Origin: Actinobacteria bacterium OV320
Lineage (GTDB): Bacteria > Actinomycetota > Actinomycetes > Streptomycetales > Streptomycetaceae
Assembly (NCBI GenBank): GCA_001298545.1
Contig: LJCX01000028.1
Location: 620,001-684,000 of the forward strand
DNA length: 64,000 nt
Direction of reading: 5' to 3'
Shown piece after piece: positions 52,026-60,424 of the stretch. Positions within the stretch are counted from its first letter, which is position 1, and each line of letters begins with the position of its first letter. The notes beneath the pieces are model-generated. The model was not told the origin of the DNA, did not search any database, and worked only from the letters and a program-made list of their open reading frames with translations. Position numbers and translations under genes: made by a program.

Positions 52026-52672
52026 GGGTTCGCGCCCTTGAGGATCTTGGGGAGGTCCTTGGTGTAGTCGTCGACGTCGGCGTCCTCGCCGTACAGGAGG
52101 TATCCCCCGTCGGTCTTCGGGGAGAAGGCGACGACCTGGGTGCCGTGGGTGGAGACGATCTTGCCGTTCTTGTCCTTGTGCGGTGCCTCGACGGAGATGC
52201 CGAGGGTGCGGGCGGCGGCCTGGATCGTCGCGAACTTCCCGGTCAGGCCGACGACCTGCGGGTCGATGCCCTTGAGCCACTTGCCGAGCGCGGCCGGGGT
52301 GTCACGGTCCGGGTCGGTGGTGACGAACACGACGCGCAGCTCGTCCTGCTCGGCCTGGGTCAGCTGCTTCTTGGCGACGGCGATGTTGTTCATCGTCAGC
52401 GGGCAGACGTCCGGGCAGTTGGTGTAGCCGAAGTAGATCAGCGTCGGGTGGCCCGCGGTCTCCTTGCGGAGGTCGTAGCTCTTGCCCTGGGTGTCGGTGA
52501 GGACCAGGTCGGGCTTGGGGAAGGGCTGGTCGAGCACGGTCGCGGCCTGCTGCTTGACGTCCTCGGAGACGACGGCGACGGGGCTGCTGCCGCTGTCGCC
52601 GCTGCCGCAGGCGGAGAGGGTGAGGGTGGCGGCGGTGAGCAGCGCGGCCACGGCGAACGTCTTCTTGCGCAT
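52022..52672 (-). CDS. sco: Sco, SCO1/SenC copper-binding thioredoxin-fold lipoprotein
   Basis: A 216-aa lipoprotein, lipobox LTLSACGSGDSG (~21). The thioredoxin-like fold carries the CPDVCP copper site (~93) and the third ligand histidine in VSTHGTQVV (~178). Sco assembles the CuA site of cytochrome oxidase and in S. lividans also serves a copper radical oxidase. First gene of the sco-ecuC-copCD-dtpA operon. ATG 52672 has a poor ribosome site. No copper operator could be identified by eye. Confidence 0.93.
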   Translation of the reverse strand: MRKKTFAVAALLTAATLTLSACGSGDSGSSPVAVVSEDVKQQAATVLDQPFPKPDLVLTDTQGKSYDLRKETAGHPTLIYFGYTNCPDVCPLTMNNIAVAKKQLTQAEQDELRVVFVTTDPDRDTPAALGKWLKGIDPQVVGLTGKFATIQAAARTLGISVEAPHKDKNGKIVSTHGTQVVAFSPKTDGGYLLYGEDADVDDYTKDLPKILKGANP

Positions 52673-52700
52673 AGAAAAATGTCCCAGATGTGTGAACTCC

Positions 52701-52800
52701 GGCGCGCACCGGGGGGTACGGGGCGGGATGTACGACAGGGCGTACGGCCCGGTGCGCGCCGTCGAGGAGCAGGCGCCGGGCGACGGTGGCCGCCCGGCGC
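52701..52800 (-). terminator. Two consecutive terminator hairpins after ycnI-like gene
   Basis: GCGCCGGGCG with CGCCCGGCGC (52773-52782 and 52791-52800) is a perfect 10-bp stem with an 8-base loop, directly after the YcnI stop. A second stem of 13 bp is formed by 52701-52713 and 52748-52760. They separate ycnI from the sco operon. Confidence 0.78.
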
Positions 52801-52811
52801 GGGGGTGGGGC

Positions 52812-53576
52812 TCAGGCTTCGGTCGTGGTCCGACGGCGGCCGGCGAGCACGCCGTACGCCACACCGGCGGCGCCGACGACGATGCCGACCACGCCGAGGA
52901 CCCGGGCGGTCGTGTCACTGCTGTCGGAGTCGGAGGCGGCCTCGGTCGTCGAGGCGGCCGCCTTGGCGTCGTCGGAGGACTCGTCGGAGGCGTCCTCGGC
53001 GCTCGCGCCGTGGGAGTGCTCGTCCTCGGAGGCGGCGGCCAGGGCGAGCACGGGGGCCGGGTTCTCCGGCTCCTCCGCGCCGTCCGCCTGGACCTCGATC
53101 CAGCGCACGACCTCCTTGTTGGAGTACGTCTGGATCGCCTTGAAGACGAGTTCGTCGGCGTCCTCGGGGAGCGCGCCGACGGAGACCGGGAACTTCTGGA
53201 AGTAGCCGGCCTCGATGCCCTTGCCGGTGGCGGTCCAGGTGATCTTGGAGACGGCCTCGGAGATCTGCTTGCCGTGCAGCTCGATGGGCTTGGCGAGCTT
53301 CGACTTGGTGACCTCGATCTTCCAGCCGTTGATCGGCTCCGGCATCGCGGAGGCCAGCGGGTGGTCGGTCGGGAAGGTGACCTCGAGCTTGGTGGTCGAG
53401 GCGTTGTCCCGCTCGTTGGGAACCTTGAAGTCGACGACCGCGTAGCCGCCCTTGGCGGCGGTGCCCTCGGCGGCGACGCTGACGTGGGCGAAGGCGGGCG
53501 AGGACAGGACGAGGACGGCGGAACCGGCGACGGCAGCGGCGGCGGCGACGCGGGTGGCGATACGAGAGGCCTTCAT
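52812..53576 (-). CDS. YcnI-family copper-binding membrane protein
   Basis: A 254-aa exported protein with DUF1775. The signal peptide ends AFAHVSVAAEG, so the mature N-terminus is the histidine that binds Cu(II) in YcnI. The beta-sandwich domain runs ~27-165 (AVVDFKVPNERDNASTTKLEV, GWKIEVTKSKL). An acidic Ser/Glu/Asp stretch follows, then one C-terminal membrane segment (VLGVVGIVVGAAGVAYGVL) with a basic end, so the domain stays outside. It is next to the sco operon but separately terminated. ATG 53576 chosen over an upstream ATG at 53588. Confidence 0.9.
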   Translation of the reverse strand: MKASRIATRVAAAAAVAGSAVLVLSSPAFAHVSVAAEGTAAKGGYAVVDFKVPNERDNASTTKLEVTFPTDHPLASAMPEPINGWKIEVTKSKLAKPIELHGKQISEAVSKITWTATGKGIEAGYFQKFPVSVGALPEDADELVFKAIQTYSNKEVVRWIEVQADGAEEPENPAPVLALAAASEDEHSHGASAEDASDESSDDAKAAASTTEAASDSDSSDTTARVLGVVGIVVGAAGVAYGVLAGRRRTTTEA

Positions 53577-53701
53577 GACAGCGAGCACTCCACTCTGAGT
53601 GAATCTGCGGGTGGGAGAGGCGTGAGCAGGGATGTGCGCACGCGCGCGTGCCGCACGACGGCGGCCGTTCCCCCCGGGTGTGGAGTGCTGGTCGTGTCGT
53701 G

Positions 53702-54568
53702 TCAGGCAGCGAGGACGAGAAGGGATACGTCCGGCGGGCCGCGCCTGATCACCGAGTGCTGGAGTGCGGTGGTTCGGGGTGCGGGCGCCGTCGTGAGCAG
53801 GGCGGTGCGCGGGACACGCGGTCCCGACCCGGGCACGGCGGGCAGCCCGGCGAGCAGGGCGCGCACCAGTGCGAGCGCCCCGCGCAGGGAGCGTACGAGC
53901 GCCCCCTCGGCGACGCCGTGGGCCGACAGGGCGAGCAGCCGCAGCAGGGCCGTGTCACCGCGTCGCAGCAGCCATCCGGCGGCGACGGCCGCGAGGACGT
54001 GGCCGAGCAGCATGGGCAGGGACGGCAGCAGGGACATCGACGTGCCGGCGGTGCTCAGGGCGTCCGCGGGATGATGCGCGGCCCCCATCCCGCTCATGCC
54101 GCTCATGTCCGTACCGCCCCCGGCGGTGTTGCCGGCGCCGTTCGTGTAGAGCCGCGCGTCGACGAGCATCCGCTGGGCCTGGGCGGGGCTGATCGCCGCC
54201 GCGGTGGCCCCGCACACCAGCCGGGCCGCCCGTTCGACGAGCGTGGCGTCGGACATGGCCGACGCCGTGGTGGAGGCGGAAGCGGTGACGGAGGCGGTGT
54301 GCTGGCCGAGTCCGAACAGTGTGTGCAGCACGGTCTGTCCGACCGCGAGCAGCACCGCTATGCCCGGCAGCGAGCGCTCGCGTCCGGCGAGCGGCACCAC
54401 GACCGCGAGGGCGCCCAGGAATCCCGCGCTCAGCGTCCACAGCGGAACCGTGGCGCAGGAGGCCATGGTGTGCCCGGCCGCGGCCAGCACGACGCAGACC
54501 GCGGCGAACACCGCGGCCCGCAGCAGCCGTAGATCGCGACCTGAGCGCTCGCTGTGGGGGGCAGTCAT
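53702..54568 (-). CDS. Membrane protein with Met/His-rich loop, likely copper-linked
   Basis: A 288-aa protein with about five to six membrane segments (AAVFAAVCVVLAAAGHTM, LSAGFLGALAVVVPLA, IAVLLAVGQTVLHTLFGL, LLGHVLAAVAAGWLL). Between the third and fourth lies a soluble loop with DMSGMSGMGAAHHPAD, rich in Met and His, a common Cu(I)/Cu(II) ligand pattern. The family is unnamed to me. The position beside YcnI and Sco supports a copper role by inference. A 125-base gap separates it from ycnI, so it may be its own transcript. Confidence 0.75.
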   Translation of the reverse strand: MTAPHSERSGRDLRLLRAAVFAAVCVVLAAAGHTMASCATVPLWTLSAGFLGALAVVVPLAGRERSLPGIAVLLAVGQTVLHTLFGLGQHTASVTASASTTASAMSDATLVERAARLVCGATAAAISPAQAQRMLVDARLYTNGAGNTAGGGTDMSGMSGMGAAHHPADALSTAGTSMSLLPSLPMLLGHVLAAVAAGWLLRRGDTALLRLLALSAHGVAEGALVRSLRGALALVRALLAGLPAVPGSGPRVPRTALLTTAPAPRTTALQHSVIRRGPPDVSLLVLAA

Positions 54569-54810
54569 GGCGGGGTCATCATCGCACTGGCCTCACCGCG
54601 GCCATACGGCAGGTCCACAAGATTCCGTACGATGCGGAAGATCACCTTCTGTTGTGACTGGTGCGACTGATGACCCTGAGTCCTACATACACCGATTTCA
54701 GGGCCGCGGGCATCCCCCATATGGGCGGCATCACGTGGAATTCGCGCTTACACAGGGCCTTGAGGGGCAATACGTATCGGTATGTCGAGCCGCGGCCTGG
54801 AGGCTGGAGC

Positions 54811-55272
54811 ATGAGCATCTGGTGGTCACTCCATCTGCGGCGCGATGCCGCGAGCGTTCCGCTCGCCCGCCGCCTGCTGCTCGGCACCATGGAGACGGCG
54901 GGCGTCGATCCCGACGTCTGTTACGACCTCTCCGTGGCCCTGAGCGAGGCCTGTGCCAACGCCGTCGAGCACGGCGGGGGAGCCGCGCGCGGCGGCTGTT
55001 CGGAGGCGTACCGCGTCACCGCCTACCTCGACGGCGAGAAGTGCCGCATCGAAGTCGCCGACTCGGGGCCGGGGTTCGCCGGCGGGCGCACCCCCCGCGC
55101 CGACCGCTCCGCGTACGGCGACACCTACGCCGAGCACGGCCGCGGCCTCTACCTCATCCAGGAACTCGCCGACCACGTCCACATCGGCAACAAGCCGGGG
55201 CGCAGCGGTGCGGTGGTGAGCTTCGACAAGATCCTCAAGTGGCGCAAGGACGCTCCCCTCATGGCCGTCTGA
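54811..55272 (+). CDS. HATPase-type anti-sigma regulator (RsbW/SpoIIAB-like)
   Basis: A 153-aa ATPase of the GHKL fold. N box LSEACANAVEHGG (~50), G1 box VADSGPGFAGG (~85) and G2 box HGRGLYLIQELADHV are clear. Streptomycetes have many such proteins that act as anti-sigma factors or serine kinases of antagonist proteins. ATG 54811 is preceded by CTGGAGC; the open frame upstream (from 54661) contains low-quality sequence and is rejected. No sigma factor is adjacent, so its partner is unknown. Confidence 0.85.
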   Translation: MSIWWSLHLRRDAASVPLARRLLLGTMETAGVDPDVCYDLSVALSEACANAVEHGGGAARGGCSEAYRVTAYLDGEKCRIEVADSGPGFAGGRTPRADRSAYGDTYAEHGRGLYLIQELADHVHIGNKPGRSGAVVSFDKILKWRKDAPLMAV

Positions 55273-55421
55273 CCGTCCGTCAGATGGAGCGGGCGCCGAT
55301 CTTGGCCGGTCAGGGCCGGTAGGAGCCCCCGGGAAGCGGGAGTTCAGCTTTCTCAGCACTCACAGGTCCCTCTCAGCGTTCCCCCATGTCGCTGACTGGT
55401 GGCGTTCCTACGTTCATGTCC

Positions 55422-56369
55422 ATGACGGGAAACCACAAGGACTCCACCATCACGCGGCGCCGCGCCCTCGCGGTGACCGGAGGCACGGTCGCGGCCGGCG
55501 GACTCGCCGTCGCCGGGTACCAGTCGGCCTTCGCCGACACGGCCGCGGACGACGGGGCGAGCGCGTCGGCGTCCGCCACCTCGACCTCCACGAGCAGCAG
55601 CTGTATGACGCTGATGACGAGCGTCACGGAAGGGCCCTACTACCTCGATGGTGCCTTGGTGCGCAAGGACATCACCGAGGGCAAGAGCGGTGTGCCGCTG
55701 ACCCTGCGCCTCACCGTCGTCGACGCCACCGACGGCTGCACGCCGGTCTCCGGAGCCGCCGTCGAGATCTGGCACTGCGACGCCTGGGGTTACTACTCCG
55801 GCTACACGACCGCCAACCCCGGCGGTTCGGCCCCGGCGGAGAGCGAGGACGGCTCCACCGCCGACGACGACACCTATCTGCGTGGCTACCAGATCGCCAA
55901 CGCCAACGGGGTCGTCAAGTTCGAGACGATCTTCCCGGGCTGGTACACCCCGCGCACCTGCCACATCCACCTCAAGGTGCACACGGGCGGCCAGAAGGAG
56001 GACGGCACCTACGAGGGCGGCAAGGTCAACTACACCGGCCAGCTCTTCTTCCCCGACGGCATCGCCGAGGAGATCTTCACGCTGGCGCCCTATTCCAAGC
56101 ACTCCGGCAGCTACACCACCCTCGACGACGACATGGTCTACGGCGGCGGCGGCACCTCCAGCGGCCTGCTGACCCTGAAGGCCGTGCACAAGGCCGACCC
56201 CTCCAAGGGCTACAAGGGATCCATCACCCTGGGTGTCGACCCCGACGCCGAGAACACCGGCGCGGGCGGCGGCGGAGGCGGCGGCGGTACGCCCCCCAGC
56301 GGCGCCCCGGGCGACGCTCCGACGGGCACCCCGCCGAGTGACGCCCCGTCGGCCTCCGCCTCCTCATAA
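55422..56369 (+). CDS. Tat-exported intradiol ring-cleavage dioxygenase
   Basis: A 315-aa non-haem Fe(III) dioxygenase for catechol-type rings. The twin-arginine start TITRRRALAVTGGTVAAG predicts export. The iron-site tyrosines and histidines are seen in EGPYYLDG, WHCDAWGYYSGY and PGWYTPRTCHIHLKVH, spaced as in intradiol enzymes. The C-terminus is a Gly run and Pro/Ser/Ala tail (~275-315), probably a cell-wall linker. ATG 55422 was chosen for the Tat start; 55386 and 55416 are also possible. It is followed 9 bases later by the citG-like gene. Confidence 0.85.
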   Translation: MTGNHKDSTITRRRALAVTGGTVAAGGLAVAGYQSAFADTAADDGASASASATSTSTSSSCMTLMTSVTEGPYYLDGALVRKDITEGKSGVPLTLRLTVVDATDGCTPVSGAAVEIWHCDAWGYYSGYTTANPGGSAPAESEDGSTADDDTYLRGYQIANANGVVKFETIFPGWYTPRTCHIHLKVHTGGQKEDGTYEGGKVNYTGQLFFPDGIAEEIFTLAPYSKHSGSYTTLDDDMVYGGGGTSSGLLTLKAVHKADPSKGYKGSITLGVDPDAENTGAGGGGGGGGTPPSGAPGDAPTGTPPSDAPSASASS

Positions 56370-56378
56370 GGTCGGTAC

Positions 56379-57212
56379 ATGACAAGCCGTGAGGACGAGG
56401 CGCTCGCGCAGGCCGCGGTGGCCGCGCTGACGGGGCAACTGGCCCTGGCTCCCAAGCCGGGCCTGCCCGACCCACGTGACCTGGCCGCCCGCGTCACCCG
56501 CAAGGACCACTGCGGGCTGCGCTGGTCGGCCAAGGCGCTCGCACCCGGCCTCGCGGCGATGGCCGCGGCCGCCCGCCGCACCGGCGAACCCACGCCCCGG
56601 CTCCGCGCGGAGCTGGGCGCGATCGGGAGATGCACCGAGCACTCGGTGGGCCTGGCCGGCGGCGGGCACCGGGGCGCGCTGTGGACGCTCGGCCTGCTGG
56701 TCGCGGCGGCCGCCCTCGACACCCGCGCGCGGGGCGTCGAGGTCGCCGCGACCGCCAAGCGGATCGCCGCCCACCCCGACCGGGCCGCTCCACGGCGGCC
56801 CTCGCGGGGCGCGACGGTCTCGGCGAAGTACGGCGCGGCCGGCGCCCGCGGCGAGGCACGCGCCGGATTCCCGCACGTACGGCGTGCCCTGGACGCGCTC
56901 GCCGCGGCCCGCTCGGCCGGCGCGGACGAGCCCGAGGCGCGCCTCGACGCCCTGCTCACCGTCATGTCCACGCTTCAGGACACCGAACTCCTGCACACCG
57001 CCGGCCCGCTGGGGCTGCGTCATGTGCAGGCCGGTGCCCGCGGCATCCTGGAGGCGGGGGGCACGGCGACCCCGGCGGGCCGCGCGGCCCTGACCGACCT
57101 GGACACCGACCTCCACGCGCGCGCGTGGAGCCCACGCGGCAGCGCGGGCCTCCTGGCGGGCGCACTCTTCGTGGACTCCCTACCGGTCGCCGCACTCACC
57201 CGGGCGGCCTGA
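56379..57212 (+). CDS. CitG/MdcB-type triphosphoribosyl-dephospho-CoA synthase-like protein
   Basis: A 277-aa protein of the CitG family, which makes the prosthetic-group precursor for citrate or malonate decarboxylase carrier proteins. Family marks are TGQLALAPKPGLPDPRD, GGGHRGALWTLGLLVAAAA and KYGAAGARGEARAGFPHVR. The usual N-G-A/S-H-x-D-M segment is not obvious; the same place reads TRKDHCGLRW, and TH-K-G is HRG. No citrate lyase or mdc genes are present, so the substrate may differ. It follows the dioxygenase by 9 bases, likely one transcript. Confidence 0.75.
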   Translation: MTSREDEALAQAAVAALTGQLALAPKPGLPDPRDLAARVTRKDHCGLRWSAKALAPGLAAMAAAARRTGEPTPRLRAELGAIGRCTEHSVGLAGGGHRGALWTLGLLVAAAALDTRARGVEVAATAKRIAAHPDRAAPRRPSRGATVSAKYGAAGARGEARAGFPHVRRALDALAAARSAGADEPEARLDALLTVMSTLQDTELLHTAGPLGLRHVQAGARGILEAGGTATPAGRAALTDLDTDLHARAWSPRGSAGLLAGALFVDSLPVAALTRAA

Positions 57213-57215
57213 GCC

Positions 57216-57329
<114 letters not shown>

Positions 57330-57450
57330 AGCGGTCGACGGTCGGCGGTCGGCGGGTGGCGACGACGGTGGCGGGCGACGACGGTGGCGGGGTCTTCGGG
57401 CCGCCTCAGCGGCGTGCTCGGGGCAGCCCGAGGGCGAGCTCAGGGCGTGC

Positions 57451-58749
57451 TCAAGGCGAACTCAGGGCGTGGTCCCGGCGTGCTGACGGCGTGCTGAGGG
57501 CGTGCTGAGGGCGTGCGCCGCCGTCAGCACGCCGGGACCAACGCGGCCGAGGGCTGGGTCGTCCGGACGGCCGCGGCCCTCCGGGCCGCCGGGCCGCCGG
57601 GCCCATCGCGTAGGACGCCGCGACCATCGCCGCGCCCAGCAGCAGCCAGCCCGGTGTGCCCCACTCGACCAGCAGCCAGGTCAGGACCAGCGGACCGAGG
57701 GTGCGGGCCACCGTGACACCGGTCCCGAACAACCCCTGGTACTCGCCGACCCGGTCGGCCGGCGCCAGCTCGAAGGAGAGCTGCCAGGAACCCGCGGACT
57801 GCCCCATCTCCGCGACCACCTGAAGCACCGACCCCAGCACCAGCACGCCCGCCGCCACCCACGGCGAGGCACCCGCGGACAGGGCGAAGACCGCGCACGC
57901 GGCACACATCACCCAGCCCGCCCGACGCACCGCGCGCGTGGCGCTCGCCAAACCCGTCACGCCACGCGCCGCCCGCACCTGGAACACCGTCACCACGGCG
58001 GTGTTGAGCACGAACAGCGCGGAGACGAGCCAGGCGGGCGCCCCGGTCCGCTCGGTGATCCACAGCGGCAGCACCAGACTGAGCAGCGGCATCCGCAGCA
58101 GCAGCACGGTGTTCAGGAGCGCCACCAGGGCGTACGGCCGGTCCCGCAGCACCCCCAGGCCGCTCCCGCGCGGCCTGACCTTCCCGGGAGCCACCCGGGG
58201 CAGCCGGGCGAGCAGCGACGCGCACACCAGGAAGCTCACCGCGTCGACCACGAACACCCCGAGGTACGCCTCCCGTGTCCCGGCGTTCAGCGCGAGCCCG
58301 CCGAGCCCGGCGCCCACCGCCAGGCCCGCGTTCAGGGTCGCCTGGAGCCGCGAGAGCAGCCCCGTCCGCTCCCCGGCGGGCACCAGCCCGGCCAGCAGGG
58401 CCTGCCGGGCCGCCGCGAGCCCCGACTGCGCGGCCGCGTACCCGCACGCCACGAGCACGAACGGCACGAACCCGCGCACGAGGGTGAAGGACGCCACCGC
58501 CAGCCCGGTCGCGAGGGCCAGCAGCACCGCCGTCCCGCGCGCCCCGCGCCGGTCGGCCAGTCGCCCCAGCGGCACCCCGGCCACCGAGCCGACCGCCCAC
58601 CCGAGGGTGAGACCGAGCCCCACGCGCGCGGGGGCGAGACCGATCACCTGGGTGAAGTACAGGGCCGACGTCGTGTAGTACGCGCCGTCCCCGACCGAGT
58701 TGCTCAACTGGGCGAGCGCGAGCAGCCGCCGTGGGCGAGTCTTCGACAT
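57451..58749 (-). CDS. MFS transporter
   Basis: A 432-aa major-facilitator protein with about twelve membrane segments (for example VGLGLTLGWAVGSVAGVPLG followed by the loop motif RLADRRGARGTAVLL, and the last ones GWLLLGAAMVAASYAM). Probably a drug or metabolite exporter; substrate unknown. ATG 58749 (MSKTRPRRLL) is chosen. The C-terminal ~45 residues (GPRPSGRPSPRPRW and after) are Arg/Pro/Ser-rich and read through the 57471-57539 hairpin, so the true end could be disturbed by a frameshift. Same strand as mocR, 144 bases away. Confidence 0.85.
   Translation of the reverse strand: MSKTRPRRLLALAQLSNSVGDGAYYTTSALYFTQVIGLAPARVGLGLTLGWAVGSVAGVPLGRLADRRGARGTAVLLALATGLAVASFTLVRGFVPFVLVACGYAAAQSGLAAARQALLAGLVPAGERTGLLSRLQATLNAGLAVGAGLGGLALNAGTREAYLGVFVVDAVSFLVCASLLARLPRVAPGKVRPRGSGLGVLRDRPYALVALLNTVLLLRMPLLSLVLPLWITERTGAPAWLVSALFVLNTAVVTVFQVRAARGVTGLASATRAVRRAGWVMCAACAVFALSAGASPWVAAGVLVLGSVLQVVAEMGQSAGSWQLSFELAPADRVGEYQGLFGTGVTVARTLGPLVLTWLLVEWGTPGWLLLGAAMVAASYAMGPAARRPGGPRPSGRPSPRPRWSRRADGGARPQHALSTPSARRDHALSSP
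57471..57539. terminator. Strong inverted repeat in the MFS 3' end
   Basis: A perfect 21-bp stem (57471-57491 with 57519-57539) around a 27-base loop. It lies between convergent genes but inside the last codons of the MFS reading frame. Confidence 0.8.
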
Positions 58750-58893
58750 ACCGATGACGCTAGAGCCGCAGTGGGCCGCTCGACAGCACCAATCGCGGGC
58801 CGTGGAACTGGCCCAATTCATCGCCGACCATGGTCCGCTCACGGCCCGGTCCCGCTCCGGTCCCGCTCCGCTCCCGCTCGGGTCCCGCTCCGG

Positions 58894-60261
58894 TCAGTCC
58901 CGGCCCAGGACCTTCGTCAGCACGTCCAGGGCCTCCGGATACAGCCGCTCCCGGGGCGTGCCGTACCCCACGACCAACCCCTGCGGGCGCCCCGGGCCGG
59001 GAGTGTGCCAGTGCTCGCCCAGACGGCCCACCGCGAGGCCCGCCGCCTCCGCCCGCGCCAGCACCTCCACCTCGTCGCCGACCTCCACCAGCGCGTGCAG
59101 CCCCGCCGCGATGCCGCGCACCCCCCGGTCCGCGCCCACCCGTTCCAGAAGCAGGTCCCTGCGGCGGCGGTAGCGCAGCCGGCACGCGCGTACGTGCCGG
59201 TCGTAGGCGTGGCTGTGGATCAGCTCGGTCAGCGCGAGCTGCCCGATGGACTCGGTGTGGTGGTCGCTGTGCAGCTTGGCGTCGGCCACCGCGTCCACCA
59301 GCTGCGGCGGCAACACCATCCAGCCGAGCCGCAGCGCGGGCCCGAGCGTCTTGGAGGCGGTGCCCAGATAGACCACCTGCCCCGGCGCCATCCCCTGGAG
59401 CGCGCCGACCGGCTGCCGGTCGTAGCGGAACTCCCCGTCGTAGTCGTCCTCGACGATCAGCCCGTCACGCGCGCGTGCCCACTCCGTGAGCGCCCGCCGC
59501 CGCCCCGGGTGCAGCGTCACCCCGGTCGGGTATTGGTGCGCGGGCGTGACGACCACGGCCCCGGCGTCGCCCAGTTCCCCGACGCGCACCCCGCGCTCGT
59601 CCACCGGTACCGGCGTCACGGTCCCGCCGTTGCGTCGTACGACCTCGCGGTGGAAGGGCAGCCCGGGGTCCTCCATCGCGATCCCGGCGCCGCCCAGCAC
59701 GCGCGTGAGGAGCGCGAGGCCCTGCACGTACCCGGAGGTGATCACGATCCGCTCGGGCGGCGCGATGACGCCCCGCGCCCGCCCCAGATACCCCGAGAGC
59801 GCGGTGCGCAGTTCGATGCGGCCCCGCGGGTCGCCGTAGTCGTACGCCAGTGAGGGCGCCGTCGCGATGGCCCTGCGCAGCGCGCGCAGCCAGGCCGCGG
59901 CCGGGAACGCCCCGACGTCCGGGCTCCCGGGCCGCAGGTCGAAACGCGGCTCACGCGCGCGTGCGGCGGCGCCCGGCGGTTCGGCGGCGTCGGACGGCAG
60001 GGCCGCGACCCGGGTGCCCGAGCCCTGTCGCGCCGTCAGATAGCCCTCGGCGACCAGCTGGTCGTAGGCGGCCTTCACCGTGTTGCGCGAGATGCCGGTC
60101 TCGGCCGCGAGCCGCCGGGTGGCAGGCAGCCGGCTTCCGGGCGCCAGCCGCCCCTCCCGCACGGCGTCCCGCAGCGCCCGTTCCAGCCCGGCCCGCCGCC
60201 CTTCGGCGGCATCCGGTTCCAGGTGCAGGTCGACGCCGACACCGGACCAGAAGTCGTTCAC
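58894..60261 (-). CDS. MocR/PdxR-type regulator (GntR HTH - aminotransferase fusion)
   Basis: A 455-aa transcription factor. Residues ~15-85 are a GntR winged HTH (LPATRRLAAETGISRNTVKAAYDQL). Residues ~105-450 are a fold-type-I aminotransferase domain with PLP lysine in LGTASKTLGPALRLGWMVL (~300) and DDYDGEFRYDRQP. MocR proteins sense PLP or amino-acid conjugates and usually control a neighbouring operon, here possibly the MFS gene on the same strand. Six degenerate direct repeats lie just upstream of its start, a possible operator. Confidence 0.9.
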   Translation of the reverse strand: MNDFWSGVGVDLHLEPDAAEGRRAGLERALRDAVREGRLAPGSRLPATRRLAAETGISRNTVKAAYDQLVAEGYLTARQGSGTRVAALPSDAAEPPGAAARAREPRFDLRPGSPDVGAFPAAAWLRALRRAIATAPSLAYDYGDPRGRIELRTALSGYLGRARGVIAPPERIVITSGYVQGLALLTRVLGGAGIAMEDPGLPFHREVVRRNGGTVTPVPVDERGVRVGELGDAGAVVVTPAHQYPTGVTLHPGRRRALTEWARARDGLIVEDDYDGEFRYDRQPVGALQGMAPGQVVYLGTASKTLGPALRLGWMVLPPQLVDAVADAKLHSDHHTESIGQLALTELIHSHAYDRHVRACRLRYRRRRDLLLERVGADRGVRGIAAGLHALVEVGDEVEVLARAEAAGLAVGRLGEHWHTPGPGRPQGLVVGYGTPRERLYPEALDVLTKVLGRD

Positions 60262-60270
60262 GCAGTCCCC

Positions 60271-60376
60271 CTAGACAGAAGCGCCCCTGGACGGAAGTCC
60301 TCCTGAAACAGAAGGTCCCCGGGGCAGAGGTTCCCCCGGGCAGAGGTTCCCCTGGACAGAAGTCCTCCTGGACAGG
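60271..60376. repeat. Degenerate 16-17-bp direct repeats upstream of mocR
   Basis: Six tandem units with the shared core CAGA(A/G)G and runs of CCCC: starts near 60271, 60288, 60304, 60321, 60337 and 60352, for example GGACAGAAGTCCTCCT. They begin 10 bases before the MocR start codon. Confidence 0.7.
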
Positions 60377-60379
60377 TGA

Positions 60380-60409
60380 ATGGCCGGGTACCCACCAGTA
60401 CCCGGCCAT
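60380..60409 (-). terminator. Terminator after pepP
   Basis: ATGGCCGGGTA with TACCCGGCCAT, a perfect 11-bp stem with 8-base loop, 16 bases after the pepP stop. Confidence 0.8.
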
Positions 60410-60424
60410 CGATCAGCTGATGTG

